DNA of 64,000 nucleotides from PALSA-1296 sp037143335. GTDB taxonomy: Bacteria; Bacteroidota; Ignavibacteria; Palsa-1295. Each line of letters begins with the position of its first letter. The first letter of the stretch is position 1. The stretch lies in assembly GCA_037143335.1 (NCBI GenBank), contig JBAWZA010000016.1, forward strand, positions 14,889-78,888, given 5' to 3'. The notes under the pieces were generated by a model that was not told where the DNA came from, made no database searches, and saw nothing but the letters and a program-made list of their open reading frames with translations. Positions 7,609-16,778 of the stretch are shown piece after piece. A program made the position numbers and the translations under genes.

Positions 7609-7989
7609 CGGAATCAGCGCAACAGCGCCTCCGATCAGGCTGAAGCACAGGCAACGTGTGATCATGCTCCGCATTTTCTTTTGATCTAACCCTCGTTTCG
7701 GACTATTGCCGATAAACACTTTCCGAAGTCCCACTTCGTACGTATTTTTCGCAGCATTCATCACACAAAATTGTTCGCGTGCTTGGAGAAAATTAATCGC
7801 GATGATATAACCGAACACCCCACCAACAGCAAACCGGATTACAGGTCCCATTTCGATGAAATGTTGTAAAACTAATTCAATGACAAACCCGAGTATGCAG
7901 AGATAACCAAGCTTTTTTCGGACTTCGACGCCTTTGCGATCAATATTGCAAATACCTGGTTGATAAGTAAATTCATTCTCGGTTGTCAT
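7603..7989 (-). CDS. Small membrane protein coupled to muramidase gene
   Basis: A 128-residue predicted inner-membrane protein with two central hydrophobic segments (~27-45 and ~48-68) and a third at the C-terminus (~110-127). Its start codon directly abuts the stop codon of the upstream NamZ-like gene (TAA 7992-7990, ATG 7989), so it is almost certainly in the same operon and translationally coupled. Several cysteines are spread along the chain without a metal-site pattern. I recognise no family. Linkage to a peptidoglycan enzyme suggests an envelope role, which is inference only. Confidence 0.7.
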   Translation of the reverse strand: MTTENEFTYQPGICNIDRKGVEVRKKLGYLCILGFVIELVLQHFIEMGPVIRFAVGGVFGYIIAINFLQAREQFCVMNAAKNTYEVGLRKVFIGNSPKRGLDQKKMRSMITRCLCFSLIGGAVALIPL

Positions 7990-9204
7990 TTAGTAAAGTA
8001 GATATTTTTTTCGGTCTGCCTTAAATTTTATGGGGTCACCCTTCCAATCGAAGGAATACGTCTTCAGATAATTTCTTGCGCCGGTGACCTTCTCGAACAT
8101 TTTCAACGTTGACATTGGAAGTGATTGCATGGACTTCGCAAATACGGAGTCTTCACTTAATAGTTTGATTAACTGAAATTCGGCTCCGTAGAGTTGCGGA
8201 ATCGTTGATAGCTCTGCTGAGCGTTCGATGCGCAAGCCGTCAAAAGTTTTTGTAGAATCGCCGTAAGGGACGGTGTAACTTTCACGTCTGAGTGAAAATC
8301 CTTTCGGAATGACTTGCCGAACACACTTTTCAAAGAAATCAGGCTTGACAAGTTTTGAGCCGAGTCGTAAGAACGGTTTATCCGTACCGATTCCGACGGA
8401 GACTATTCCGAGTTCGCCAATCGCGCCAAGTAGAGCGCATCCGATTGCACTTTCGAAATTCGGGATATTTGGACTGGGTGCGACCCACCTGAAGTTTGTT
8501 GAATTCCAATACATGGTTCTTTTCCAACCGGACATTTTTATCACTTCAAGCTCTAGTTTTTCCGCACCTGCAAACCACCGCTTACCTTTTGCCATCGTCG
8601 CAAGTTCGCCGAGGGTCATACCATGAAGATACGGGATAGGGAGCATACCGACAAACGAAAATTGTGAGGAGTCTAATATATTTCCCTCGACTCGAACCCC
8701 AGATAACGGATTAGGTCTATCCAATATGACGAACTTAATTTTATTTGCTGATGAAGATTCCATAGCGAGTATCATCGTTGAGAGATAGGTGTAAGCTCTG
8801 ACGCCGATATCTTGCATGTCAAAAACCAGCACGTCAATTCCTCGGAGCATACTCTTCGTTGGTTTACGAGTAGTGCCATAGAGTGAATAAACCGGAACAC
8901 CCTCAAATGTTTCCGATGAATCACTCTTTGTTCCTGCTTTACGCGAGCCTCGCAAGCCATGCTCAGGCGTGAAGAGTGCTTTAAGTACGAATGATTTTTG
9001 GTGAGCAAATAATTTCGCCGAGAATTCACCACTCCGAGTTACAGAAGTTTGATTGCAGATGAGACCAACTTTCTTTCCGCTCAGATTTGCATATTTCGAT
9101 CCGATCAGATTCTCAAGCCCAGTCCGGACTTGAGCTTGGGAGGAGGAAAAAAGGAGGCATATTAGCAGGGCAATGGACTTGCGTATCAGTTGTGGCAAAA
9201 GCAA
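7990..9204 (-). CDS. namZ: Exo-beta-N-acetylmuramidase NamZ-like (DUF1343)
   Basis: A 404-residue exported protein of the DUF1343 family, whose studied members (NamZ) release terminal N-acetylmuramic acid from peptidoglycan fragments during cell-wall recycling. Residues 1-25 are a signal peptide ending SSQAQ. Family motifs follow in order: GKKVGLICNQTSVTRSG, FTPEHGLRG (the PEHG segment, Glu81, holds the presumed catalytic acid), GVPVYSLYG, DVLVFDMQDIGVRAYTY, FVILDRPNPLSG and LPIPYLHGMTLGELA. Length fits. The start codon is TTG (9204); no better ATG precedes the signal peptide. The following gene abuts it directly. Peptidoglycan-derived sugars may serve as nutrient or recycled material. Confidence 0.9.
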   Translation of the reverse strand: MLLPQLIRKSIALLICLLFSSSQAQVRTGLENLIGSKYANLSGKKVGLICNQTSVTRSGEFSAKLFAHQKSFVLKALFTPEHGLRGSRKAGTKSDSSETFEGVPVYSLYGTTRKPTKSMLRGIDVLVFDMQDIGVRAYTYLSTMILAMESSSANKIKFVILDRPNPLSGVRVEGNILDSSQFSFVGMLPIPYLHGMTLGELATMAKGKRWFAGAEKLELEVIKMSGWKRTMYWNSTNFRWVAPSPNIPNFESAIGCALLGAIGELGIVSVGIGTDKPFLRLGSKLVKPDFFEKCVRQVIPKGFSLRRESYTVPYGDSTKTFDGLRIERSAELSTIPQLYGAEFQLIKLLSEDSVFAKSMQSLPMSTLKMFEKVTGARNYLKTYSFDWKGDPIKFKADRKKYLLY

Positions 9205-9272
9205 TTTCGTCTTAATATTTTCGTTCGCTTCTCAAACAGAGATTCTTTCTAATGTAGTTCGTTTTATGTCAT

Positions 9273-9326
9273 CTCGATCGAGGGGAGAAATCCTTAAGCC
9301 TGAAAATCTCAATACAACGATTTCTC
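9273..9326. repeat. REP-like double palindrome
   Basis: A 10-bp perfect palindrome CTCGATCGAG (9273-9282) is followed by an 8-bp inverted repeat, GAGAAATC at 9285-9292 and GATTTCTC at 9319-9326. It lies in the gap between the NamZ and RRM genes and resembles dispersed extragenic palindromes. A related GATTTCCTCACTACG string occurs near 21165. Confidence 0.4.
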
Positions 9327-9455
9327 ACTACGTTCGAAATTGCCCAATATTGACCCTTGATGACCCCAAAACCAGTGCGAACTTCTTTCGCATCAGCCTC
9401 GTTTAGTGCTTCCCGTAAAAAAGTATCAATCACATTTCAAGAAGGAAAACAAGCA

Positions 9456-9908
9456 TTGAGTGATGTCGAAGTAATGGAAACTACTGCTCCTGCAAAGGAT
9501 GCTTCTGCTAAAGCTACTAGCAAGAAGCTCTATGTAGGAAGCCTTCCCTATACATGGACCGTGGAACAGCTCGAAGAGCTTTTCAAGCCGTTTGGCAGAG
9601 TCCAGAGCACAGCTATTGTCAGCGATCAAGTGACTCGCAAATCCAAAGGATTCGGATTCATTGAGATGGAATCAGAGGATTCCGCAAAAAAGGCAATGGA
9701 AGGCCTCAATGGCAAAGAAATTGAAGGTCGCCCTTTGAGCGTGCGCGAAGCTAAACCAAATATGGATAAGCGTAACGGTCGCGACGGTAACAACCAAGGC
9801 GGTGGCGGAGGTGGCTGGCAGCCACGCGGACACCGTGCCGAGTATAACGACCCAAGCGGAACTGACACAACCGGCAGAAGCTACGGCAATCGTAACGGCT
9901 GGTGGTAA
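9456..9908 (+). CDS. Glycine-rich RRM RNA-binding protein
   Basis: A 150-residue cytosolic RNA-binding protein with one RNA-recognition motif, like the cold- or stress-related glycine-rich RRM proteins of cyanobacteria and Bacteroidota. I place the start at TTG 9456 because GAAGGAAA at 9441-9448 gives well-placed Shine-Dalgarno spacing; the frame is open to ATG 9357, and ATG 9474 is also possible. RNP2 is LYVGSL (residues 25-30) and RNP1 is KGFGFIEM (64-71), with the usual aromatic residues. The tail is Gly/Arg/Asn-rich with a GGGGGGW run, typical of a flexible RNA-contacting tail. The gene ends at a strong terminator and stands alone. Confidence 0.92.
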   Translation: MSDVEVMETTAPAKDASAKATSKKLYVGSLPYTWTVEQLEELFKPFGRVQSTAIVSDQVTRKSKGFGFIEMESEDSAKKAMEGLNGKEIEGRPLSVREAKPNMDKRNGRDGNNQGGGGGGWQPRGHRAEYNDPSGTDTTGRSYGNRNGWW

Positions 9909-9927
9909 GTAAACAGATTTCTACCTG

Positions 9928-9943
9928 CAGGCTTAAGAGCCTG
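9928..9943. repeat. Perfect 6-bp hairpin upstream of terminator
   Basis: CAGGCT-TAAG-AGCCTG sits between the RRM stop codon and the main terminator. It may stabilise the mRNA 3' end, or may simply be part of the terminator region. Confidence 0.4.
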
Positions 9944-9950
9944 TGAAAAT

Positions 9951-9974
9951 AAGGCAGCTTCAGCTGCCTTTTTT
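9951..9974 (+). terminator. Strong intrinsic terminator after RRM gene
   Basis: AAGGCAGC (9951-9958), loop TTCA, GCTGCCTT (9963-9970), then TTTTA. An 8-bp perfect stem with a U-tract. Confidence 0.9.
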
Positions 9975-10029
9975 ATTGCCCTGATTTTGTCGGATTGAAT
10001 CGGTGGGAGATGTGTTCATAAGAGTAGTG

Positions 10030-10065
10030 GTGCGGACCCTTAGTCCACACGAACGTAGTCCGTTC
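10030..10065. repeat. Two adjacent small hairpins, REP-like
   Basis: GTGCGGAC/GTCCACAC (10030-10050; 7 of 8 pairs) and GAACG/CGTTC (10051-10065) stand side by side just before the signal-peptide stub at 10081. They look like an extragenic palindromic element or an RNA leader. Confidence 0.35.
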
Positions 10066-10080
10066 TACTATTGAGAAACT

Positions 10081-10200
10081 ATGAGAGCATTTATCATCGC
10101 CGCACTTATCCTCTTCGCCGCTCATGCCTCGGCGCAAAGCCTATCCAACTGTGTGACACCAGTAGATCATTCATTCACTTTCCATGTAACAGGTAGGTAA
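10081..10200 (+). CDS. 39-residue secreted stub, possible gene remnant
   Basis: A frame from ATG 10081 to TAA 10200 encodes 39 residues. The first 19 form a textbook signal peptide, MRAFIIAALILFAAHASAQ, with an AxA-type cleavage site. Only about 20 residues follow, with one Cys, ending HSFTFHVTGR. This could be a genuine tiny secreted peptide, or the 5' remnant of a larger secreted protein whose 3' part was lost next to the T9SS gene at 10210. No lipobox or sorting domain is present. Other T9SS genes here begin with the same kind of leader, so the remnant reading is plausible. Confidence 0.4.
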   Translation: MRAFIIAALILFAAHASAQSLSNCVTPVDHSFTFHVTGR

Positions 10201-10209
10201 ATATAATTA

Positions 10210-11955
10210 ATGAAGCAGGGAGAAAAAAAGTATAGCTTTTATACAAGAGAGGGAGTTCTTTCTCTCTGCTTTATTTTTATTTTTTACGCAAATGGATTCG
10301 GTCAGTGGAAACGGCTTTCTACAGTACCATTTGATATCGGCACTGTATACTTTGAACATAATATCGGGCACCCTGAGATTGGATTTATTTCTTCTTACTT
10401 CAAGGATGCTTCAAATAGTCGTGATATTCCTGCAAAATTGTTTAAGACTACTGATGGAGGAAAAACTTGGAGAAACGTTTCAAGCCCTTTATGGTTAGGT
10501 TGGATCACGGATATTTATTTCAAAGACCAAATGACAGGATGGTTTGCTCTCGATTATTTTTCGAATTCCGCGGTTGAGAGTGGTGGTTGTTACAGTACTT
10601 CAGACGGTGGTGAGACTTGGTCATTCATGAAAGCTACGCAAGGACGTAGTCATTCTATATATTATAACCCATCCTTAAATTTACTACTCGCAAACATTTT
10701 CTACAGTTCATCAATGTCCCGTGACTTTGGCGCGAACTGGCAGGCGATACCGTCAGCAAATCACGGTATAGGTTTTGCATTCTGGGATAGTTTGCACGGA
10801 ATTTTAACACAGCTTCAATCACCTATCTTGTTCACCACAGACGGTGGGCTATCTTGGAATCCTTCATCTTTGACTGAAGAGCCTTGGCAGCCGTTAGCTA
10901 TTCAAGGGACATCAATTGCCTTCGCACTATGCGAAGTTACAAAAAGTCTCTGGCGAAGCGATGACTTTGGCATGAATTGGAATTTTGTTCACCAATTTGA
11001 CCCCACAACAGCAATCAGTGGTTGCATAAGAGGAGAATCTACAAAACTTATAGCGCAGACCTATCAGAATCGAATGATTGTGTCCAGCGACAGTGGCTTA
11101 GCTTGGCACTCTATTTGCGGTTCTGCAAACGATATAGACACAAGGTTCTTTTATTATAACGACACAATCATAGCAGGGGACTTTAACGGGAATTTATTTA
11201 TGAATGTCACCGGCAAAGCCAGCGGGCCACGCTTGCAGATAGAAACTGATAATATTTCTCGTAAGACAAATGTAAGAGTATCAGATTTTCTGCCAGTTGA
11301 TATTTTCTATTCAACAGATGCATACAATGAGAAAGTTGACTCATTAACGTTTACTGTTAACATTAATGGTGCGCTACTTTTTGCACGTGATTCGCTGGCA
11401 AACGGATGGACTGAAAAACGCAGAATCGTTACTGATTCAACAGTCACCTTCATACTTCAACGAACCGATCCATCTGCTCCGCAGACGGATTCATTCGTTA
11501 TCCGTGCATATTTTCAAGGCATCATTTCAAAAGAAAAAACAGGGATACTCGCACTTGATGAAATCAATTTCAATAAAGACGTAACCTACCGCGATTGCAT
11601 GATTTCATCACTCTCCAAAACGGACTCCCTCTTCGTTGACATTCAAGATCAATGCGGTGATAGCATCTTACGGGAGTATATAAATAAGGGTACGCTTACT
11701 TCTTTCTTTTCTATCACCCCCAACCCCACAAGCGGAAATGTTCGTATTTCTCTGAAGATGAAAGAAGTTGGTAATGTGCGAGTGGAGCTACTGAATGTCC
11801 TTGGCCAACACGTTGCGAAAGTAACTGATGGGGAGTTAAGAGCGGGCTCGCATTCATTTGATTTTAATACGAACGGGATTCCCGCCGGAAGTTATTTTCT
11901 GATGGTATCAACCCCATCAGCTCGCGAGGTACAGCGATTGGATGTCGTGAAGTAA
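10210..11955 (+). CDS. Secreted BNR-repeat protein with T9SS sorting domain
   Basis: A 581-residue extracellular protein. A signal peptide with a long charged n-region (MKQGEKKYSFYTREG) and hydrophobic core ends near residue 34. The N-terminal ~330 residues form a beta-propeller made of BNR/YCF48-like repeats: KTTDGGKTW, STSDGGETW, FTTDGGLSW, RSDDFGMNW and SSDSGLAW. A beta-rich middle domain follows. The last ~80 residues are a type IX sorting domain: ITPNPTSGNVRISL, LLNVLGQHV and PAGSYFLMV. The outer-membrane T9SS would remove this tail and release or anchor the protein. Ligand unknown. It is convergent with the 1000-residue gene, with only six bases between the stops. Confidence 0.88.
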   Translation: MKQGEKKYSFYTREGVLSLCFIFIFYANGFGQWKRLSTVPFDIGTVYFEHNIGHPEIGFISSYFKDASNSRDIPAKLFKTTDGGKTWRNVSSPLWLGWITDIYFKDQMTGWFALDYFSNSAVESGGCYSTSDGGETWSFMKATQGRSHSIYYNPSLNLLLANIFYSSSMSRDFGANWQAIPSANHGIGFAFWDSLHGILTQLQSPILFTTDGGLSWNPSSLTEEPWQPLAIQGTSIAFALCEVTKSLWRSDDFGMNWNFVHQFDPTTAISGCIRGESTKLIAQTYQNRMIVSSDSGLAWHSICGSANDIDTRFFYYNDTIIAGDFNGNLFMNVTGKASGPRLQIETDNISRKTNVRVSDFLPVDIFYSTDAYNEKVDSLTFTVNINGALLFARDSLANGWTEKRRIVTDSTVTFILQRTDPSAPQTDSFVIRAYFQGIISKEKTGILALDEINFNKDVTYRDCMISSLSKTDSLFVDIQDQCGDSILREYINKGTLTSFFSITPNPTSGNVRISLKMKEVGNVRVELLNVLGQHVAKVTDGELRAGSHSFDFNTNGIPAGSYFLMVSTPSAREVQRLDVVK

Positions 11956-11961
11956 TAACGT

Positions 11962-14900
11962 CTATCGGATTTGCATAAATGTCCGCAACTGCGAGCCGAA
12001 GCGTAGTTGGTAGATCCCTTGTGGGAGCATACTGGTACGGATTTTATTTGTCGTCGAACCAACTCCGAGACGAATCGTCTGGCTCAAGACATTTTCTCCG
12101 ATGAGATTGAAAATTTCAACCTGGGCAGTTTGCGGAGTGGTCGATTCAAGCGTAAGAGAAATTTCATCTTTCGAAGGATTCGGATAGAGTGCGATAATTT
12201 TTAGTGGCAATGTGCCATTCATAAATTTTGCAATTGTCGGCTCGGCACACACAAAATCATAATTGAAGGTTGCCGAACCGCCATACGATAAACTCATCGC
12301 ACACGGATCAACAGCAGTATCAATGCCCGGGATGCTTGCTTTTGTAAGTGCGAGTGTAGTCGAAGCATCTTTCGTGAGATAAACTCGGAAAGCAGCAGTC
12401 GCAAGTACTCCGTTTGTGTCCGGTGAAATTTCAGAATTGTTTTGAATCGAAAATGTATTTCCGTTCGCACTGCCGCTAAGCCACGAACTGCTTCGAGATG
12501 GAATAAATTCGATGAGGTCGCTATTATGAATGAGGTCAAAATCAATCTGCTTCACTCCTGAACCTGCAAAGGGTTTCGTCGGTGATTCCTTCAACTCGAA
12601 TGTGACTACGCCTTGATCGGTGCCACGTGCTGCGGTTGCGTCAAGATAAAATCCTACTTCGCGATGCGCGGTAATTCTCCTGCGCAGATTAATCGCACCG
12701 ATCGCATGATCGGAGTTACTAAAAATAGTAATTGAGTCAAGGTTTGCTACTTTTGCATTTGTCGTATCAAGCAATGTGCTCATATGAAGTAGGGCACTCT
12801 TGCCAGGAGGAATACTAATCGGAAAATTATTTCCTGATAACATAAAACCCGTAGCCGCAAGGCTTGCGCCAAATATCTGCAGTGTGTCACAGCCACTATT
12901 GAACAAATTTATGGTGGTATCTTTTTCGGGACTACATGGTGATGCAATTCCGAAATCGATATTATTGAGTGACGCGACAAGCTCGCGAGTACCATCGCCG
13001 ATGTAGCCAACAAACGGCACGAGGAAATTTTTCGGTGGCAATCCGCCCGTGAATGTGATAAGCAAATGCCCAGAGTCAATGCCCTTCTTGAGCGGAGCGT
13101 TCGCATCGCCGGGGTAGAATGTCAGGCGCACCGTATCACCCGGCATAATCTTCATGCCTTGCGTGATAGAGTTGCCAGCAAGATGAAAATGTCCTTGCGC
13201 TATGAGCGAGTCAACGACTAATTCACCACAGCCTGTGTTGGTGAAAAAAGTGGTGACCGAATCGTTACCGCAAATACTTAAAGTATCAAAATCAACAACT
13301 TGTTGCGGATAGGAAAGTAAACCTGTCCCCGGCACACCGACTCCGATCACATTAAACTTTACATCCTGACCTTTGCCTTGAGCGAGAACGTTAAAAGTCG
13401 GAAAATCAGAAAACGATTTTGCAATCGTGGGTCTGAAATGAAAGTGAATGTTAATCGTCGCACCCGGCGGCAGTGAATACGGAAAATGGATTGTGTCCGA
13501 CGTGAATGCGGAGTCAATCTTTCCGGGTCCAGCGATTACTTGAACCGTGTCGCATCCAGTATTTTTTATCGTAAAAAAACTATCAACTTCGCCACCACAG
13601 ATACTTGAGCGTCCGAAGTCAATGGTTTGAAGATTGGTTTCGATTGACGGCCCAACAGGCTGTGCAGTGCCGATGACATGAATGAGACTATCTATTGTGA
13701 CCTCTGGCAAACCATCGGTTGACTCGTAATGCCCTTTGACCTCAATCTGTGCGGTGTAGCCACCCGGCTTCAGATTCGGATTAAAAAATACGGTGAATGT
13801 ATCAATCTCCCCCGGAGCAAGTGTATCGGGAAGTGTTGGCGAATTCGTGAGTGAAAAAACTCCACTTGGATTATTTATAAGTGAAACAGAAGTGATAACA
13901 AACGGCGGACAGATCTTATTTTTGAATGTCGCCTTCTTCGTAGAATTCTGACACGATGTAATGGAGAAGAAATCAATGTGTGTAATAGCGATTGGCGTAG
14001 TTGATGCACGAGTGCCATCACCACCATCATCCGATCTCCAAAGACCGCCCGTCTTATCGAATGCAAGAAGCATCTGCCCCGAACAGCCAGAGGCGAAGAG
14101 TGTGCGAGTATCATACGTATTCGATGGACCGCCGATGCTCGTCCAAGTTTTTGCAGAGTCCAACGTCGAGCCACGAAAAATACCGTCGCGCTCGGTTTGC
14201 ACATAGAGCGTATTGCCGATTCCAATGATCGCCCCAGTGAGGAAGCCACCGGTCATTAACGATCCGAAGCCAAACCGAGATTTCCACGTTGTACCGTCTG
14301 ATGAGATATAGAGTGTGCGCGATTGCTCGGTAATTATATACCAAAGATGCTGCGCGGAGTCTCCGTAAGCTCCCCATGCTTCGCCGTGTTTTGGATCATA
14401 GGGACCAGGCGTGATAAGCGTTGTGCCACCTCGCATCGTAAAAACACCGTTCGTATTTCCTGGAGAGTTAATCGGATTATTCCAAAAAGCAACTACGCCA
14501 TTTCCATCAACACCTGTGCCATATCTATTCCCAACAGAAACATCCTGCCACGAATAGCCACCGTCCGTAGTTTTCCAAAGATTGTGTCGAGGATTATTCT
14601 CGGAAGTAATAGATGCGTACCCGACGCCGTTGGGATTGACTGCGATCTGCGTAACCTCGCCATCGCCAACTGGCACACCCGCTTGTATCCAAGAAACGCC
14701 ACCGTTATTCGTGATCCAGATCTGTAGGCTGAGATTGAGTCCCTGTGCGCCAGTGCCGATGAAGCCATGATTTGGGTCGGTGAAGAATACGCAATTAATA
14801 GGCTCGGCAAGCTGAGCAACTTTATTCCACGTCGCACTAACATTACTTGCAAGTAGTAACGTGAGAACAAATGCTCCTGCGAATTTTCGGATTAACTTTC

Positions 14901-14964
14901 TACACAACATAACATCAAGACAACAAAAAGTACCCACTAAAGTTGAGGGAGTTTTTATCCGCAT
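11962..14964 (-). CDS. Large secreted protein: BNR, ASH-like repeats, T9SS tail
   Basis: A 1000-residue extracellular protein. The signal peptide ends SNVSA near residue 44; ATG 14910 (residue 19) would give a neater leader and is the alternative start. Residues ~50-320 carry BNR-type repeats (TNNGGVSW, TTDGGYSW, RSDDGGDG). Residues ~330-760 hold ASH/choice-of-anchor-D-like sandwiches; three clear copies share paired cysteines (DFGRSSICGG..NTGCDT, DFDTLSICGN..NTGCGE, DFGIASPCSP..NSGCDT), suggesting a disulfide in each. A cohesin-like domain (~775-900, VGFYLDATAARG onward) precedes the T9SS tail (LYPNPSKDEISL, IFNLIGENV, PQGIYQLRF). This is a surface or released adhesion-type protein by architecture; the partner is unknown. 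Confidence 0.88.
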   Translation of the reverse strand: MRIKTPSTLVGTFCCLDVMLCRKLIRKFAGAFVLTLLLASNVSATWNKVAQLAEPINCVFFTDPNHGFIGTGAQGLNLSLQIWITNNGGVSWIQAGVPVGDGEVTQIAVNPNGVGYASITSENNPRHNLWKTTDGGYSWQDVSVGNRYGTGVDGNGVVAFWNNPINSPGNTNGVFTMRGGTTLITPGPYDPKHGEAWGAYGDSAQHLWYIITEQSRTLYISSDGTTWKSRFGFGSLMTGGFLTGAIIGIGNTLYVQTERDGIFRGSTLDSAKTWTSIGGPSNTYDTRTLFASGCSGQMLLAFDKTGGLWRSDDGGDGTRASTTPIAITHIDFFSITSCQNSTKKATFKNKICPPFVITSVSLINNPSGVFSLTNSPTLPDTLAPGEIDTFTVFFNPNLKPGGYTAQIEVKGHYESTDGLPEVTIDSLIHVIGTAQPVGPSIETNLQTIDFGRSSICGGEVDSFFTIKNTGCDTVQVIAGPGKIDSAFTSDTIHFPYSLPPGATINIHFHFRPTIAKSFSDFPTFNVLAQGKGQDVKFNVIGVGVPGTGLLSYPQQVVDFDTLSICGNDSVTTFFTNTGCGELVVDSLIAQGHFHLAGNSITQGMKIMPGDTVRLTFYPGDANAPLKKGIDSGHLLITFTGGLPPKNFLVPFVGYIGDGTRELVASLNNIDFGIASPCSPEKDTTINLFNSGCDTLQIFGASLAATGFMLSGNNFPISIPPGKSALLHMSTLLDTTNAKVANLDSITIFSNSDHAIGAINLRRRITAHREVGFYLDATAARGTDQGVVTFELKESPTKPFAGSGVKQIDFDLIHNSDLIEFIPSRSSSWLSGSANGNTFSIQNNSEISPDTNGVLATAAFRVYLTKDASTTLALTKASIPGIDTAVDPCAMSLSYGGSATFNYDFVCAEPTIAKFMNGTLPLKIIALYPNPSKDEISLTLESTTPQTAQVEIFNLIGENVLSQTIRLGVGSTTNKIRTSMLPQGIYQLRFGSQLRTFMQIR

Positions 14965-15148
14965 GGTATATTAACCGATATGACGGATTGATGCCCAAGT
15001 ATAATTCTTGGTTCAGAAAAAAAGTGAGGGGTGAGATTATTTGTGCTTTTGAGCAACCCACCTCGAGAATCTTAGTATATTAGTATTGATTACGATTGCA
15101 ACACCATTCCTGATGTTTGCCAGACATAGTACAAATATTAACATTCAG

Positions 15149-16537
15149 ATGCGACTGCTAAAATGTCTTGTTATGCTTCAGCTCCTGGTACTGGTATCAG
15201 GAGTTGAAGCACAATTTTATTGGCCTGTTACGTTCGACTCAAGATGGATAACTGACACTCATATTGATTCCACCATTTGCTTTACTTCCGTTTCTTGTAA
15301 TGGTAATAATTGCACTGCAGCAGCAGTTATCAACTTTGATCCAGACAACTACAGTATCAGTAATCAAAGAATCGCCTTATACCGAAGTGGTGACGGGGGG
15401 AGAAGTTGGTATGAACAGCCTCACAACCTCAAATTTTCACTTTCAGAAATAGTTGACGGATTAATTAAGATTCAGCAAATAGATTCACTCAACGCTGTTG
15501 CAATTGGGGATACAAATGTATTCGTTCGTACGTCTGACGGTGGAATAACTTGGGAACTACAAACGATACAAGGTCCACACCGAATGAATGACATTCATTT
15601 TTCCAATCCCAATGATGGTGTCATTTGTTTCTATGGTTCAATTTATCCACTTCGCACTACATCGGATGGAGGTAAACACTGGATACAAGCTCCCTTCGGA
15701 GGCGATTATATTGTTCAAGCACATTCCTATGGGAACGGAAAATTCCGATGGTTCAAATATCCGTTTGGTCCTTTTTATACAACTACAAACAATTTTAAGA
15801 CGGTTGATTCTACAGCAATGATTGTTGATTCATTACAGGATTCACTATGGAGTCATCGTCTGAATACAAAGTGTACATTTGGAAATGGAGATACCATACT
15901 TGCGTATGGCAAGTATTGGATTAATGATTTGTGGCTTGGTAACGGTTCTATACAGCGCTCTATAGATGGAGGACAAAGCTGGGAGGAGCCTGTTACCTTC
16001 CCAACAGATAGAATTACCCAGATAGATTATACAACCTCCCTTGATCGAGACACTATATTTGCGGCTGGTCTGTACTCCAACAATTACTTACTTCTCAGCA
16101 CTGACAAAGGAAGAAGTTGGACTGCAGATACGATAATCACTAACACCGATTTTATTTACCACCCATGTTTTGGATTAGCAATGCCGGCTGATGGGCATCC
16201 GATTGCTATTTTTTCAGTTACAACATATGTCAGTCGGTCAAGTTTAACGAAAGAATCTTCTTCCAAGTTGGGGTTAATCGGTTATCCTGCAAAGATTGCT
16301 TACTATACGAGTATCTACCCAAATCCTGCAACGAATATGGTGACGATCGAATCAATAGCAGAATCATACCCAATGATGATCGTGGATATGCTCGGAAGAA
16401 TAGTCTATCAATCCACCATTCCGAACGAGAAAATGCAGATTAATACATCACACTTCCCGAGCGGGATCTATAACGTGATTATCAATTTCAAAGGCACAAA
16501 TTTTTCAGCAGGAAAATTCATCATCTTGGGACATTGA
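15149..16537 (+). CDS. Secreted BNR/T9SS protein, tandem copy A
   Basis: A 462-residue secreted protein. I start at ATG 15149, directly before the signal peptide MRLLKCLVMLQLLVLVSG ending VEAQ, because the paralogue at 17434 begins the same way and the upstream extension (to 15086) is not conserved. Five BNR/Asp-box repeats are visible (SGDGGRSW, TSDGGITW, TSDGGKHW, SIDGGQSW, STDKGRSW), forming a propeller-like body. The T9SS tail contains IYPNPATNMVTIES, VDMLGRIVY and PSGIYNVII. It is a close paralogue of 17434-18822. A 254-bp tract encoding the tail is identical between them, while the body is visibly more diverged. Function and ligand are unknown. Confidence 0.87.
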   Translation: MRLLKCLVMLQLLVLVSGVEAQFYWPVTFDSRWITDTHIDSTICFTSVSCNGNNCTAAAVINFDPDNYSISNQRIALYRSGDGGRSWYEQPHNLKFSLSEIVDGLIKIQQIDSLNAVAIGDTNVFVRTSDGGITWELQTIQGPHRMNDIHFSNPNDGVICFYGSIYPLRTTSDGGKHWIQAPFGGDYIVQAHSYGNGKFRWFKYPFGPFYTTTNNFKTVDSTAMIVDSLQDSLWSHRLNTKCTFGNGDTILAYGKYWINDLWLGNGSIQRSIDGGQSWEEPVTFPTDRITQIDYTTSLDRDTIFAAGLYSNNYLLLSTDKGRSWTADTIITNTDFIYHPCFGLAMPADGHPIAIFSVTTYVSRSSLTKESSSKLGLIGYPAKIAYYTSIYPNPATNMVTIESIAESYPMMIVDMLGRIVYQSTIPNEKMQINTSHFPSGIYNVIINFKGTNFSAGKFIILGH

Positions 16538-16716
16538 GTGGGCAAGATTTATTTTGTTTATGTATGATTATGGAATTGTCATTGAAACACACATGTTAGC
16601 CAAGCCGATCTTCTTTGATTTTTACAAGTTTTTGGTGGTTCCAACTACCAAAAAAGCTGGTGCGATTTACGCCCCGGCTTTACATGTCGCTGAATCGATC
16701 CATACTCCCATAAATA

Positions 16717-16765
16717 GGACACGGGCAGTATGGCCTTACGGCTCCTCATCAATAAGCTCGTGTCC
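16717..16765 (+). promoter_or_regulatory. Structured leader hairpin before Cys-rich gene
   Basis: GGACACGGG (16717-16725) pairs with CTCGTGTCC (16757-16765) in 8 of 9 positions, with an inner GCC-TTAC-GGC stem. It ends 13 bases before the ATG at 16779, so it could affect translation start. No known riboswitch class is recognised. Confidence 0.35.
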
Positions 16766-16778
16766 GAATTCATTAGTT

